From Variovorax davisae (GTDB lineage: Bacteria > Pseudomonadota > Gammaproteobacteria > Burkholderiales > Burkholderiaceae_C): DNA of 64,000 nucleotides. Under the pieces are notes generated by a model, which saw nothing but the letters and a program-made list of their open reading frames with translations, was not told the origin of the DNA and did not search any database. Position numbers and translations under genes: made by a program. Numbering within the stretch: position 1 is the stretch's first letter; every line of letters begins with the position of its first letter. The stretch is taken from the NCBI RefSeq assembly GCF_030316845.1, contig NZ_JASZYS010000011.1:62001-126000 (forward strand), given 5' to 3'. Below, one piece after another: positions 16,711-25,466 of this stretch.

Positions 16711-18054
16711 TCAGGCGGCGGCGCGCTCGGCGCTGCGGCCCGCCGGACGCGGCAGGCCGAAGTGGTCGCGCAGGGTCTCGCCTTCGTACGCGGTGCGAAA
16801 GATGCCGCGCCGCTGGAGCAGCGGCACCACACCGTCGACGAAGGCCTGGAGGCCGTCCGGCAGCACGTCCGGCATCAGGTTGAAGCCGTCGGCGGCGCCG
16901 GCTCGGAACCAGCGCTCGATGTCGTCGGCGATCTGTTCCGGCGTGCCGACGATCACCCGGTGCCCGCCGCCGCCCGCCAGTTCCCGGATCAGCTCGCGCG
17001 TCGTGAGGTCGAGCCGCCGCGCGGTCGCGAGCGTGGCATGGAAGAAGGTGTGGTTGCCGTTGCCGCCGCCGGGCAGCGACAGGTTCTCGGGCAGCCGCTG
17101 GTCGAGCTGGAGCCGGTCGGGCGTGATGCCCAGGATCCCGGCCAGCCTGGTCAGGCTGTAGTCCCAGGGGATCAGGTCGACCAGCTCGTCGCGACGGCGG
17201 CGCGCCGCCGCCTCGGTGTCGCCGATGATGGTGGTCAGGCCCGGCAGCACGCGCAAGGCCTCGGGGCCGCGGCCCAGCGCCGCGGCACGGGACTTGAGGT
17301 CGCGCGCATAGGCCAGCGCTTCCTCGAAGGACTGCGAGGCCGAGAACACCGCTTCGGCATGGCGCGCCGCCAGCGCGCGGCCGTCGCCGGAACCGCCGGC
17401 CTGCACCAGCACCGGGTGGCCCTGCGGCGTGCGCGGCAGGTTGAGCGGCCCCTGGACCGAGAAGAACTCGCCGTGGTGGGCGATCGGCTGCACCTTGGCG
17501 TCGTCGACGAAGCGGCCCGCGGCCTGGTCGCCGATGAAGGCGTCGTCCTCCCAGCTGTTCCAGAGCGACTTGACGATGGCGGTGAACTCGGCGGCGCGGC
17601 CATAGCGCCGCGCATGGTCGGGTACCGCGTCGCGGCCGAAATTGCGCGCCGATGGCAGGTCGGCGGTGGTGACCACGTTCCAGCCCGCGCGTCCGCCGCT
17701 CACGTGGTCCAGCGTGGCGAAGCGCCGGGCGATGTTGTAGGGCTCGTTGTAGCTGGTGGAGGCGGTCGCGATCAGCCCGATGTGGCGGGTCGCCGCCGCC
17801 ACGCTGGCCAGCAGCACGGTCGGCTCCAAGGCCGTGATCGGCCGGAAATGGATCTGGTCGACGATGGCGGCGTTGTCGGCCAGGAACACGGCGTCGAGCT
17901 TGCCCGCCTCGGCGATCTGCGCCACGCGGATGTAGTGCCGCACGTCGATGAAGGCCCGCGGGTCGCTGCCCGCCGGCCGCCAGGCCGACGGCAGGAAGCC
18001 CGAGTGCAGGATGTTGACGTTCAGGTGCAGGCGGCGCGGCACGGCGGCGGTCAT
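16711..18054 (-). CDS. LLM-class flavin-dependent monooxygenase (NtaA/SnaA/DszA type)
   Basis: A 447-residue FMNH2-dependent monooxygenase. Family landmarks are LHLNVNILHSGFLPSAWRP at the N-terminus, FLADNAAIVDQ, RRFATLDHVSGGRAGWNVVTTADLPSARNFG, and the phosphate-binding HPVLVQAGGSGDGRALAARHAE. The C-terminus IFRTAYEGETLRDHFGLPRP is the conserved tail of the group. It is the last gene of an operon with a TauD-type dioxygenase, SfnB-like enzyme and MetQ-like binding protein. An organosulfur substrate is inferred from context; EDTA/NTA-type C-N cleavage is the family alternative. It needs a flavin reductase, which is not visible in the window. Confidence 0.9.
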   Translation of the reverse strand: MTAAVPRRLHLNVNILHSGFLPSAWRPAGSDPRAFIDVRHYIRVAQIAEAGKLDAVFLADNAAIVDQIHFRPITALEPTVLLASVAAATRHIGLIATASTSYNEPYNIARRFATLDHVSGGRAGWNVVTTADLPSARNFGRDAVPDHARRYGRAAEFTAIVKSLWNSWEDDAFIGDQAAGRFVDDAKVQPIAHHGEFFSVQGPLNLPRTPQGHPVLVQAGGSGDGRALAARHAEAVFSASQSFEEALAYARDLKSRAAALGRGPEALRVLPGLTTIIGDTEAAARRRRDELVDLIPWDYSLTRLAGILGITPDRLQLDQRLPENLSLPGGGNGNHTFFHATLATARRLDLTTRELIRELAGGGGHRVIVGTPEQIADDIERWFRAGAADGFNLMPDVLPDGLQAFVDGVVPLLQRRGIFRTAYEGETLRDHFGLPRPAGRSAERAAA

Positions 18055-18084
18055 GGCTCGGTGAACCCTTGGGAATCGGTGGCG

Positions 18085-18909
18085 CTACTTCGAGAAGTAG
18101 TCGGGCAGCCGGTAGCCGGCCCAGGCCGGGTTGGCCTTGAAGACCTGCTGGAACTCGGCCGACTGGTAGGCGAGGGCGATGTCCTTGGCGAACTGCGCGT
18201 TCTCGTTGCCGCGCTTGACGGCCACCACGTTCACGTAGGGCAGCGTCATGTCTTCCTGCTTGAGCGCATCGGTGAGCTTGAGCCCCGATGCCACGGCGAA
18301 ATTGCCCTGCACCGCGGCGAGGTCGGCATCGCTCAGCGAGCGCGGCGCCTGTGCGGCGTCGAGCGGCACCAGGCGCAGCCGCTTGCGGTTGGCGACGATG
18401 TCGCGCTCCGACACGCTGAGCGGGCTCACGCCCGGCTTGAGTTCGATCCAGCCGATGGCGGCGAGGATGTTCAAGGCGCGCGCGGCATTCACCGGATCGG
18501 CCGGCAGGGTCACGGTGGCGCCGTCCGGCACCGCGTCGAGCGTCTTGTGGCGCTGCGAGTACAGGCCCATCGGCGGCGTCGGCACCTGCACCACCGGCAC
18601 CAGGTCGAAGCCCTGCTGCTTGTTGGTGGCGTTCAGGTAGAGCGTGTGCTGGAAGATGTTGGCGTCGATCTGGCCGCGCTCGACCGCGTCGTTGGGCTGG
18701 ACGCCCTGGCTGAACTCGACGTACCGGATGGTGTAGCCCTGCTTCTTGAGCAGCGGCTCGATGCCTTTGGCGAAGGCGTCGCGGTAGGGCCCCGGCATGA
18801 AGCCGACGCTCAGGTCGGCGGCGTGGGCGGCGCCCGCCAGCAGCAGGGACAGCAGCAGGCCGCCGAGGCGGGGGACGCCGCGCGGGGAGCGGGTGCGTGG
18901 GTAAGTCAT
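18085..18909 (-). CDS. NlpA/MetQ-type periplasmic binding protein, orphan and non-lipidated
   Basis: A 274-residue binding protein of the MetQ family (methionine and related ligands). A Sec signal (LGGLLLSLLLAGAAHA) is followed by mature DLSVGFMPGPYRD. The typical segments VEFSQGVQPNDAVERGQIDANIFQH, PMGLYSQRHKTLDAVPDGATVTLP and PYVNVVAVKRGNEN are present. Unlike E. coli MetQ, there is no lipobox cysteine. No MetN or MetI gene is adjacent, so it must share a permease encoded elsewhere or act as a sensor. Its neighbours suggest a sulfur-containing ligand, such as methionine or a sulfone or sulfoxide. Confidence 0.87.
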   Translation of the reverse strand: MTYPRTRSPRGVPRLGGLLLSLLLAGAAHAADLSVGFMPGPYRDAFAKGIEPLLKKQGYTIRYVEFSQGVQPNDAVERGQIDANIFQHTLYLNATNKQQGFDLVPVVQVPTPPMGLYSQRHKTLDAVPDGATVTLPADPVNAARALNILAAIGWIELKPGVSPLSVSERDIVANRKRLRLVPLDAAQAPRSLSDADLAAVQGNFAVASGLKLTDALKQEDMTLPYVNVVAVKRGNENAQFAKDIALAYQSAEFQQVFKANPAWAGYRLPDYFSK

Positions 18910-18919
18910 GGTCTGGACC

Positions 18920-20164
18920 TCAGGCGGTGCCGACGCGGTAGAAGGTCGGCGGCGGCGCGCCGTTCACCGCGAAGGCGCCGGCCTGGCGCTCGCGGTAGAT
19001 GCGCGGGTTGTGCGAGGAGATGGTGCGCGCGTTGCGCCAGTAGCGGTCGAGCCCGTGGGTGCGCAGGGTGGCCGATGCGCCCAGCGCGTCGAACAGCACG
19101 GTGCTCGCGTCCAGCACCAGGCTGGTGACCACCGAGACGGCCTGGTCGACCTCGACATGGGCGGAGAGTGCGGCGGCGGCGCGTGCCGGCTCGGCGGCCT
19201 GCGGGTCGAGATGGGCGTCGTGCGCGCGCTGCAGCGCCGCCGCGGCCTGCAGCACGATGGCGCCGGCACCGTAGGCCGCACCGCGCACGCGGCCGACCAC
19301 CTGCAGGATCTGCGGGTCGTCGGCGACGCGGGCCGCGTTGCCGTGGCTGTAGGTGCGGTCGCGCTGGCGCACGCGTTCGGCCAGGTCCTCGGCCAGCGCC
19401 CGTCCGATGCCCGCCAGCGAGGCCAGGTGCACCATCTGGTAGTAGGCCGCGGCATAGGGAAATCGAACGGTGTTCGGATTGATCCACTGCGGGTCGATGG
19501 CGACGTCGTCGAACTGCGCCGTGCCGCTGGCGGTGAGCGCTTGGCCGAAGCCGTCCCAGTCGTCCAGCACCGCCACGCCGGCGGCACTGCGTGGCACCGC
19601 GACCATCACCGGCGTGCCTTCGTCGTCGTCGGCGACCGTGTTGATCCAATCGGCGAACAGCGATCCGGTGGTGTAGAACTTGCGCCCCGACAGGCGCCAG
19701 CCGGCGTCGGTGCGGCGCAGCCGGGTCGAGAAGGCGCTGACCTTGGCGTCGCCCGATTCGGAGAAGCCGGAGCCCAGCAAGTCGCCGTTCGACAGCCGGT
19801 CGAGCCACTGGGCGCGCCAGGGCGAGTCCGCAGCGAGCAGCAGGTCTTCGGTGAAGCCGAAGTGCGCCCGCAGGGCGTTCACGACGTTGGTGTCGGCCGC
19901 GCCGAGTTCGATGAAGAGCGCGAACAGCTCGGGCAGGCTGGCGTCCGCCCCGCCGAACGCGGTGGGCAGCCGCAGCCGGGTGAAGCCGGCCTCTCTGAGC
20001 CAGCCGATCTCCTCGCGCGGCAGCCGGTGGGCGAGGTCGCGCTCGACGGCGCCCGCGCGGATGCGCGCGAACACAGGTCGGAAGCGTTCGGCGAGCGCTT
20101 CATAGCGACTCGTGGGCGGTGCGCCCCAGGGATGGTCGAGTGCGGCGGGAAGGTTCAGGGTCAT
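18920..20164 (-). CDS. SfnB/DszC-like flavin-dependent oxidoreductase (acyl-CoA dehydrogenase fold)
   Basis: A 414-residue protein with the acyl-CoA dehydrogenase fold but the sequence marks of the sulfur-acquisition branch (DszC, SfnB). These are KFYTTGSLFADWINTVADDDEG, DDWDGFGQALTASGTAQFDDV, and the C-terminal block LDRYWRNARTISSHNP. These enzymes use FMNH2 and O2 to oxygenate sulfur compounds rather than dehydrogenating acyl-CoA. It lies 12 bp after the TauD-type gene and 10 bp before the MetQ-like gene, so it is within one operon. The specific substrate is unknown. Confidence 0.88.
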   Translation of the reverse strand: MTLNLPAALDHPWGAPPTSRYEALAERFRPVFARIRAGAVERDLAHRLPREEIGWLREAGFTRLRLPTAFGGADASLPELFALFIELGAADTNVVNALRAHFGFTEDLLLAADSPWRAQWLDRLSNGDLLGSGFSESGDAKVSAFSTRLRRTDAGWRLSGRKFYTTGSLFADWINTVADDDEGTPVMVAVPRSAAGVAVLDDWDGFGQALTASGTAQFDDVAIDPQWINPNTVRFPYAAAYYQMVHLASLAGIGRALAEDLAERVRQRDRTYSHGNAARVADDPQILQVVGRVRGAAYGAGAIVLQAAAALQRAHDAHLDPQAAEPARAAAALSAHVEVDQAVSVVTSLVLDASTVLFDALGASATLRTHGLDRYWRNARTISSHNPRIYRERQAGAFAVNGAPPPTFYRVGTA

Positions 20165-20176
20165 ACAGAGGAGGTG

Positions 20177-21106
20177 TCAGAAGGGCCGGCTGCCGGCGAG
20201 GCTGATGCGCTTGAGCAAGCGGCGCTCCCCGTTGTCGAAGGCATTGCGGGCGTGCAGCGTGGCCTGGTTGTCCCAGTACACGATGTCGCCCACCGACCAG
20301 CGATGCGTGTAGGCGTGGCGCGGCTGCAGCAGGTGCTCGCGCAGGCGGGCGATCAGCGCCGCGCCGTACTGCGGCTCGACGCCGACGATCTCGACCTCGG
20401 TGCGCGCGCCCAGGTGCAGGATGCGTCGGCCGCTGTCCGGATGGGTGCGCACCAGCGGATGCACCTCGAATGGGGAAAGTGGCTCGATGTCCGGCGTGCG
20501 GTAGAGCGGGAAGCCCGCCGCGAGCGGCTTGAGCTTGCGCAGGAAGGGGTTGTAGGTGATCAGCTGCAACCCTTCGATCTCGCGCCGCGTCCCGGCGTCG
20601 AGCTCGTCGTAGGCCCGCGCCAGGTTGTACCAGGTGGTGTCGCCGCCGACCGAGGGAACCTCGACCGCATAGAGCAGCGAGCCGGAGGAGGGCGTGGGCG
20701 TCCAGTGGTGGTCGGCATGGGCCGAGAGCTCGTCGTGGCCCAGCACGCCGCCGGCCAGGTTGGACACGTGCACGATGTCCGGCGTGTTGCCCCCATAGGG
20801 ATCGGACCCCAGCACGGGCACGTTGGCCGGCGGATGGAACACGCTGCCGAAATAGCTCGCGAGCCGGGCGAAGGCGTCGTCCTCGAGCTGCTGGTCCTTG
20901 ATGACCAGCACGTGGTGTTCGAGCAGCGCCTGCTTGAGCGCCAGCACCTGGCTCGCGGGCAAGGGGCGCGTGGCGTCGAGGCCCGTCACCTGGGCGCCGA
21001 GCGCGGCCTGCAGCGGCGCGATGCGGAAGACGGCCGCCGGAGGCGAAGGATCGGAAGCAGCCGGTGGGATCGGCCGGGCAAGGTCGAGCGTCGAAGAGTG
21101 GGTCAT
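20177..21106 (-). CDS. TauD/TfdA-family Fe(II)/2-oxoglutarate dioxygenase
   Basis: A 309-residue dioxygenase. The iron-binding set is H130-x-D132 (SAHADHHW) and H285 (ATLHARNAF), with the arginine of RRLLKRISL as probable 2-oxoglutarate ligand. GGDTTWYNLARAYDEL is the family hallmark. It should oxidise the carbon next to a sulfonate, sulfate ester or similar leaving group. It heads the operon that continues with SfnB-like, MetQ-like and LLM monooxygenase genes. The ATG at 21106 is chosen; about 60 bp upstream are activator-motif and promoter sequences, so a longer start is unlikely. Confidence 0.88.
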   Translation of the reverse strand: MTHSSTLDLARPIPPAASDPSPPAAVFRIAPLQAALGAQVTGLDATRPLPASQVLALKQALLEHHVLVIKDQQLEDDAFARLASYFGSVFHPPANVPVLGSDPYGGNTPDIVHVSNLAGGVLGHDELSAHADHHWTPTPSSGSLLYAVEVPSVGGDTTWYNLARAYDELDAGTRREIEGLQLITYNPFLRKLKPLAAGFPLYRTPDIEPLSPFEVHPLVRTHPDSGRRILHLGARTEVEIVGVEPQYGAALIARLREHLLQPRHAYTHRWSVGDIVYWDNQATLHARNAFDNGERRLLKRISLAGSRPF

Positions 21107-21167
21107 GGCGGGGACGAGGTAGGAGCGCGAAGGCCTGGATTGTTCGGCCGATCGGGGCGCGGCGATA

Positions 21168-21193
21168 GAAGGGATTCGAGTCTGCTTATGCGC
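21168..21193 (-). promoter_or_regulatory. Candidate activator site (CATAAGCAGA) before the TauD-SfnB-MetQ-LLM operon
   Basis: On the minus strand this reads GCGCATAAGCAGACTCG and then AATCCCTTC. It aligns over about 23 positions with the site at 37851-37873 before the amidohydrolase-Ssu operon (CCTAAGCAAGCGCG then AAAGCCTTC). The core is about 80 bp before the ATG at 21106. It is placed as expected for a LysR-type activator acting just upstream of a -35 box. Confidence 0.55.
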
Positions 21194-21216
21194 GCAAGGC
21201 GCAAGGCCGGCTGCGC

Positions 21217-22479
21217 TCAGAACAGGCCGGTGGTCGGCGGACCTTCGCCCTTGAGATGCCAGGCGCCCGAAGCGGCGGCCTTCCACTGGCGCGGATTGTG
21301 GTTGGCCACCGTGCGCGCATTGCGCCAGTGGCGATCGATGTTGTGGCGCCGGTCGGTGGCGGAGGCGCCGCCGACGTCGAAGGCGAGCTCGGCGGCGCGC
21401 AGGGCGGCCTCGACCGCGAAGTACTGGGCCTGGGCAACCGCCACCGAGGCTTCGGTCAAGGCGGCGTCGGCCAGCCGGTCCGCCCAGGCGGCGTCGATCG
21501 CATCGGCGGCGCGCAGCACGGTGGCTTCGGCCGCATAGGCCTGCGATGCGATCTGGCCGACGGTCTCCTGCACATAGGGGTCGTCGACCGACTTCTCGGC
21601 GCTGCTGTGGCGGATCGGCCTCGCCTTGTGCCGTGCGAAGTGCACCGCGTCGTGCAGCGCGTTGCGCGCGATGCCGGCATGGACCGCCGCCAGGAACAGC
21701 TGGAACAGCGGCGTCACCGGGTTGCGCCGGTCGCGCTGGATGTAGCGCGGGCGGATCTCCTCGGCGCGCACCACGGCATCGTGGAAGCGCGTGGTGCCGC
21801 TGGCGGTGAGGCGCTGGCCGATGGTGTCGAAGTCGTCGACCAGCTCGACGCCGGCGCGCTCGCGCGGAACGATGAAGTGGGTCTCCCTGCCCTCCTCGTC
21901 GAGCGCGATGGAGGCGATCCAGTCCGCGAACAGGGCGCCGGTGCTGTAGTACTTGGTGCCGCTGACACGGAACTGCCCGCCGTCGGGCCGGATGCGCGCA
22001 CTGATCGCGCCGTGTGCGCCGCCGCGCTCCACGCCGCCGTTGCCGAAGATGTCGCCGGCCAGCAGCCGGGGGAACCAGTGCCGGCGCTCCTGTTCGCTGC
22101 CCGAGAACAGCAGGCCGTCGATGATCCCGTAGTTGGGCCGCAGGGCCTGGGCGATGTTGGAGTCGACGGCCGCGAGGTCGATCACGAAGCGGATCACGTC
22201 GCGCACCGAGGCCCCGGGTCCGCCGTACTCCCTGGGGATGCGGAAAGTCAGCAGGCCGGCCTCGGCGATGCGGCGCACCAGTGCGTAGGGCAGTTCGCGT
22301 GCCTGCTCGCGGGCGGCCGCGCCTTCGGCGATCTCGGGCAGCAGTGCGGCAGCGCGTGCGAACAGGACACTCGCATCGCCGGCCGCAGGCGCGGCCTGTT
22401 GGCGGGGCGCAGGATGAGGGGTCGGCGAGGGCCGTGGCGAGACTTCGGCGTCGTGCAACGCCGCGGTGGAGGAGGGCAT
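21217..22479 (-). CDS. SfnB/DszC-like flavin-dependent oxidoreductase
   Basis: A 420-residue member of the acyl-CoA-dehydrogenase-fold sulfur oxidoreductases. Visible marks are GTKYYSTGALFADWIASIALDEEGR, DDFDTIGQRLTASGTTRF and the C-terminal NIDRHWRNARTVANHNPRQWK. The first ~35 residues are Pro/Ala-rich and probably disordered. It is a single-gene unit, divergent from the DmoA-like gene at 22626, with the shared regulatory motif between them. It likely oxygenates an organosulfur compound with FMNH2. It is the middle of three such paralogues in the window. Confidence 0.88.
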   Translation of the reverse strand: MPSSTAALHDAEVSPRPSPTPHPAPRQQAAPAAGDASVLFARAAALLPEIAEGAAAREQARELPYALVRRIAEAGLLTFRIPREYGGPGASVRDVIRFVIDLAAVDSNIAQALRPNYGIIDGLLFSGSEQERRHWFPRLLAGDIFGNGGVERGGAHGAISARIRPDGGQFRVSGTKYYSTGALFADWIASIALDEEGRETHFIVPRERAGVELVDDFDTIGQRLTASGTTRFHDAVVRAEEIRPRYIQRDRRNPVTPLFQLFLAAVHAGIARNALHDAVHFARHKARPIRHSSAEKSVDDPYVQETVGQIASQAYAAEATVLRAADAIDAAWADRLADAALTEASVAVAQAQYFAVEAALRAAELAFDVGGASATDRRHNIDRHWRNARTVANHNPRQWKAAASGAWHLKGEGPPTTGLF

Positions 22480-22555
22480 GGAAATCCTGGATCGAGGGCG
22501 GCGGCCGGAGTGCCCGGGCGGTGCGCGAAGCCTGGCATCTTAGGCAGGCCGGTCC

Positions 22556-22581
22556 TTCGAAATCCGAATATGCAAGCGCGG
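22556..22581. promoter_or_regulatory. Shared activator site between divergent SfnB-like and DmoA-like genes
   Basis: The plus strand reads TTCGAAATCCGAATATGCAA followed by GCGCGG. GCAAGCGCG is identical to the site before the 37784 operon, and ATCCGAATA is identical to the site before the TauD-CUT1 operon. A GATAAT hexamer at 22613-22618, with CTGCAC 16 bp upstream, is a good -10 candidate for the plus-strand gene. One bound activator could drive both divergent transcripts. Confidence 0.55.
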
Positions 22582-22625
22582 TTTTCTTCTCTGCACCGGC
22601 TCGAACGGCTTCGATAATTTTGGGC

Positions 22626-24011
22626 TTGACTGCACGAAACCTCTCCCGCCCGATCCTGCTGAACGCGTTCACGATGAGCGCGGTCTCGCACCTCAACTAC
22701 GGCCTGTGGCGCCACCCCGACGACCAGAGCTGGCGCTACAACGAACTCGACCACTGGACCGGACTGGCCCGCACGCTGGAAGACGGCGGCTTCGACAGCC
22801 TCTTCATCGCCGATGCGCTCGGCCTGCTCGACACCCATGGCGGCAGCGCCGACGCATCGCTGCGCACCGGCACGCAGTCGCCGCTGGCCGACCCGCTGCT
22901 GCTGGTGTCGGCCATGGCCGCGGCCACCCGGCATCTGGGCATCGGCGTCACGGTGTCCACCACCTACGAGCACCCCTACCTGCTGGCGCGCAAGTTCACC
23001 ACGCTCGACCAGCTCAGCAACGGGCGCATCGGCTGGAACATCGTCACCTCGCAGCTCGAGAGCGCGGCGCGCAACCTCGGGCTGGACGCGCAGCTGCCGC
23101 ACGACGAGCGCTACGACCGCGCCGACGAGTTCCTCGACGTGGTCTACAAGCTGTGGGAAGGCTCGTGGGAAGACGATGCGGTGCGGCGCGATCGTGCCCA
23201 AGGCATCTACACCGATCCGCGCAAGGTGCACCCGATCCGGCACCAGGGCCGCTGGTACAGCGTGCCGGACGCCCATCTCAGCGAGCCCAGTCCGCAGCGC
23301 ACGCCGGTGCTGTTCCAGGCCGGCGGCTCGCCGCGCGGCCAGCGCTTCGCGGCGCGGCATGCGGAGCTGGTCTTCGTCGCCGGCGCCAACGCCGCGGGCA
23401 TCCGGCGCAGTGTCGACGCGATCCGCGCCCTGGCCGTCGAGGCCGGCCGGGCACCGGAGGCGATCCGCTTCGTGGCGCCCCTGGCGGTGGTCACCGGCGC
23501 CGACGACCGGGCTGCGGCCGACAAGCTCGCCGACTACCGGCGGCACTACGACGTCGAGGGCGCGATCGTCCACTACTCCGCCAGCACCGGCATCGACTTC
23601 TCCACCCACGACCTGGACGCGCCGCTGCGCTACCAGGAAACCAACTCCAACCGCTCCTTGCTGACCCACCTCACGAACGACCCGACCCGCGACCGGCCCT
23701 GGACCCTGCGCGAAGCCCTCGCACCTGCCCATGGCCTCGGCCGCCACAAGACCCTGGTGGGCGGCCCTTCGACCGTGGCGGATGCGCTCGAAGCCTGGCT
23801 GCGCGAGACCGGCACCGACGGCATCAACCTGGCGGCGGTGGTGAATCCGGGCAGCTTCGCCGACTTCGCCGAGTTCGTGGTGCCCGAGCTGCGTCGCCGC
23901 GGTCTCGTGGCCGAGCGGCCCGCAACGCCCGCGACCCTGCGCGAGCGGCTGTTCGGCCAGGCGCGGCTGCGCGCCGACCATCCGGGCCATCGCCATGGGG
24001 TGGCGGCATGA
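22626..24011 (+). CDS. DmoA-like LLM-class flavin-dependent monooxygenase (TTG start)
   Basis: A 461-residue flavin monooxygenase of the group containing dimethylsulfide monooxygenase DmoA. Landmarks are LLNAFTMSAVSHLNYGLWRHP, FDSLFIADALGLLDTHGGSADASLR, VSTTYEHPYLLARKFTTLDQLSNGRIGWNIVTSQLESAARNLG, and HLSEPSPQRTPVLFQAGGSPRG. A TTG at 22626 is chosen because the first beta strand RPILLNAF is conserved in the two paralogues; the first ATG (22674) would remove it. No Shine-Dalgarno sequence is visible. Its stop overlaps the ATG of the next paralogue by 4 bp. It starts an operon with a Dpp-type importer, so the substrate is probably an imported organosulfur compound. Confidence 0.87.
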   Translation: MTARNLSRPILLNAFTMSAVSHLNYGLWRHPDDQSWRYNELDHWTGLARTLEDGGFDSLFIADALGLLDTHGGSADASLRTGTQSPLADPLLLVSAMAAATRHLGIGVTVSTTYEHPYLLARKFTTLDQLSNGRIGWNIVTSQLESAARNLGLDAQLPHDERYDRADEFLDVVYKLWEGSWEDDAVRRDRAQGIYTDPRKVHPIRHQGRWYSVPDAHLSEPSPQRTPVLFQAGGSPRGQRFAARHAELVFVAGANAAGIRRSVDAIRALAVEAGRAPEAIRFVAPLAVVTGADDRAAADKLADYRRHYDVEGAIVHYSASTGIDFSTHDLDAPLRYQETNSNRSLLTHLTNDPTRDRPWTLREALAPAHGLGRHKTLVGGPSTVADALEAWLRETGTDGINLAAVVNPGSFADFAEFVVPELRRRGLVAERPATPATLRERLFGQARLRADHPGHRHGVAA

Positions 24012-25399
24012 CCGCGCCGTTGATCCTCAACGGCTTCGGCATGAACGTGGTGGGCCACGTCTCCGCCGGCCTGTGGCGGCATCCGCGCGACCAGGCGCAT
24101 CGCTACACGACGCTCGACCACTGGGTGAAGCTGGCCCGGCTGCTGGAGCGCGGCGGCTTCGACGGCATCTTCCTGGCCGACGCGGTCGGCCACCTCGATG
24201 TCTATGGCGGCAACGCCGACGCTTCGCTGCGCACGGCCGCGCAGTCGCCGGTCAACGATCCCCTGCTGCTGGTCTCCGCGATGGCGGCCGCCACCGAGCA
24301 CCTGGGCTTCGGCATCACGGTGTCGACCACCTACGAGCAGCCTTACCTGCTGGCGCGCAAGTTCAGCACGCTCGACCACCTCACCAAGGGCCGCGTGGCG
24401 TGGAACGTCGTCACCTCCATGCTGGAGAGCGCGGCGCGCAACCTGGGCCTGGGCCAGCAGATCGACCATGACGAGCGCTACGACCGCGCGCAGGAATTCC
24501 TCGAGGTGAGCTACAAGCTCTGGGAGGGTTCGTGGGAGGAGGACGCCGTGGTGCGCGACCGCGCGCGCGGGATCTACACCGACCCGCGCAAGGTGCATCC
24601 GATCGGCCACCAGGGCCGCTGGTACCAGGTGCCCGGCGCGCACCTGAGCGAACCCAGTCCGCAGCGCACCCCGGTGATCTACCAGGCCGGCACCTCGCCG
24701 CGCGGCAAGCAGTTCGCCGCGCTCAACGCCGAGGTGGTCTTCGTGGGCGGCACCAACCCGGCGCTGATCCGCCGCAACATCGAGGCCATCCGGGCGCAGG
24801 CGGTGGCGCTGGGCCGCGCGCCCGATGCCATCAAGTTCATCACCGCGGTCAGCGTGGTGGCGGCGGCCACCGATGCCGAGGCCGAGGAGAAGTACCGCGA
24901 CTATCTCTCCTACACCAGCACCGAGGCGGCGCTGGCGCTGTTCTCGGCCTGGACCGGCGTCGACTGGTCGGTGTATCCGCTCGACCATCCGCTGGAGAAC
25001 ATCGAGACCAACGCCAGCCGCTCGATCCTCGCGGCGCTGTCGCAGGTGGACGCGGGCCGGCGCTGGACGGTGGGCGGCATCGCCGAATACATCGGCGTCG
25101 GCGGCATCCATCCGACATTGGTCGGCGGCCCGAAGAAGGTCGCCGACGAACTCGAGGCGCTGGCCGAGGCGGCCGGCGTCGACGGCTTCAACCTGGCCTA
25201 TGCCATCAGCCCGGGCTCGTTCGAGGAGTTCGTCGAGTTCGTGGTGCCCGAACTGCGTGCGCGCGGCCGCATCAAGGAGCGCCCCGCGCGGCCGCGCACC
25301 TTGCGCGAACGCTTCCAGGGCGACGGCCAGCGGCGGCTGCGCGACGACCATCCGGGCGAGGCCTTCCGCTCGCTGGCGGCGAGCATCGCGCGCGCTTGA
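24008..25399 (+). CDS. DmoA-like LLM-class flavin-dependent monooxygenase
   Basis: A 463-residue paralogue of the preceding protein, alike along its length (LILNGFGMNVVGHVSAGLWRHP, VSTTYEQPYLLARKFSTLDHLTKGRVAWNVVTS, HLSEPSPQRTPVIYQAGTSPRGKQF). The two probably arose by tandem duplication and may act on two steps or two substrates, or form a heteromer. The ATG overlaps the previous stop (ATGA), implying translational coupling. The Dpp-type binding-protein gene follows 67 bp later. Confidence 0.92.
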   Translation: MTAPLILNGFGMNVVGHVSAGLWRHPRDQAHRYTTLDHWVKLARLLERGGFDGIFLADAVGHLDVYGGNADASLRTAAQSPVNDPLLLVSAMAAATEHLGFGITVSTTYEQPYLLARKFSTLDHLTKGRVAWNVVTSMLESAARNLGLGQQIDHDERYDRAQEFLEVSYKLWEGSWEEDAVVRDRARGIYTDPRKVHPIGHQGRWYQVPGAHLSEPSPQRTPVIYQAGTSPRGKQFAALNAEVVFVGGTNPALIRRNIEAIRAQAVALGRAPDAIKFITAVSVVAAATDAEAEEKYRDYLSYTSTEAALALFSAWTGVDWSVYPLDHPLENIETNASRSILAALSQVDAGRRWTVGGIAEYIGVGGIHPTLVGGPKKVADELEALAEAAGVDGFNLAYAISPGSFEEFVEFVVPELRARGRIKERPARPRTLRERFQGDGQRRLRDDHPGEAFRSLAASIARA

Positions 25400-25442
25400 C
25401 CGGCGTGCTCCAAGTCCCCCATTTCCTTCATCTTTTCCGGAG

Positions 25443-25458
25443 CGGCCTTGCAAGGCCG
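25443..25458 (+). promoter_or_regulatory. 16-bp palindrome adjoining the Shine-Dalgarno of the binding-protein gene
   Basis: CGGCCTTGCAAGGCCG is a perfect palindrome whose last base begins the GGAG (25458-25461) that serves the GTG start at 25467. In mRNA a CGGCCTT/AAGGCCG hairpin would put the ribosome site at its foot. It could be a stability element that sets the high expression usual for binding proteins, or limit translation. No T-run follows, so it is not a terminator. Confidence 0.35.
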
Positions 25459-25466
25459 GAGTTGCA

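Noticed and set aside
18920..20164. SfnB/DszC-like genes as ordinary acyl-CoA dehydrogenases of fatty-acid oxidation
   Set aside because: The C-terminal RYWRNART/RHWRNART block and TGSLFADW/TGALFADW segment mark the sulfur-oxidoreductase branch, and no beta-oxidation or ETF genes are nearby.
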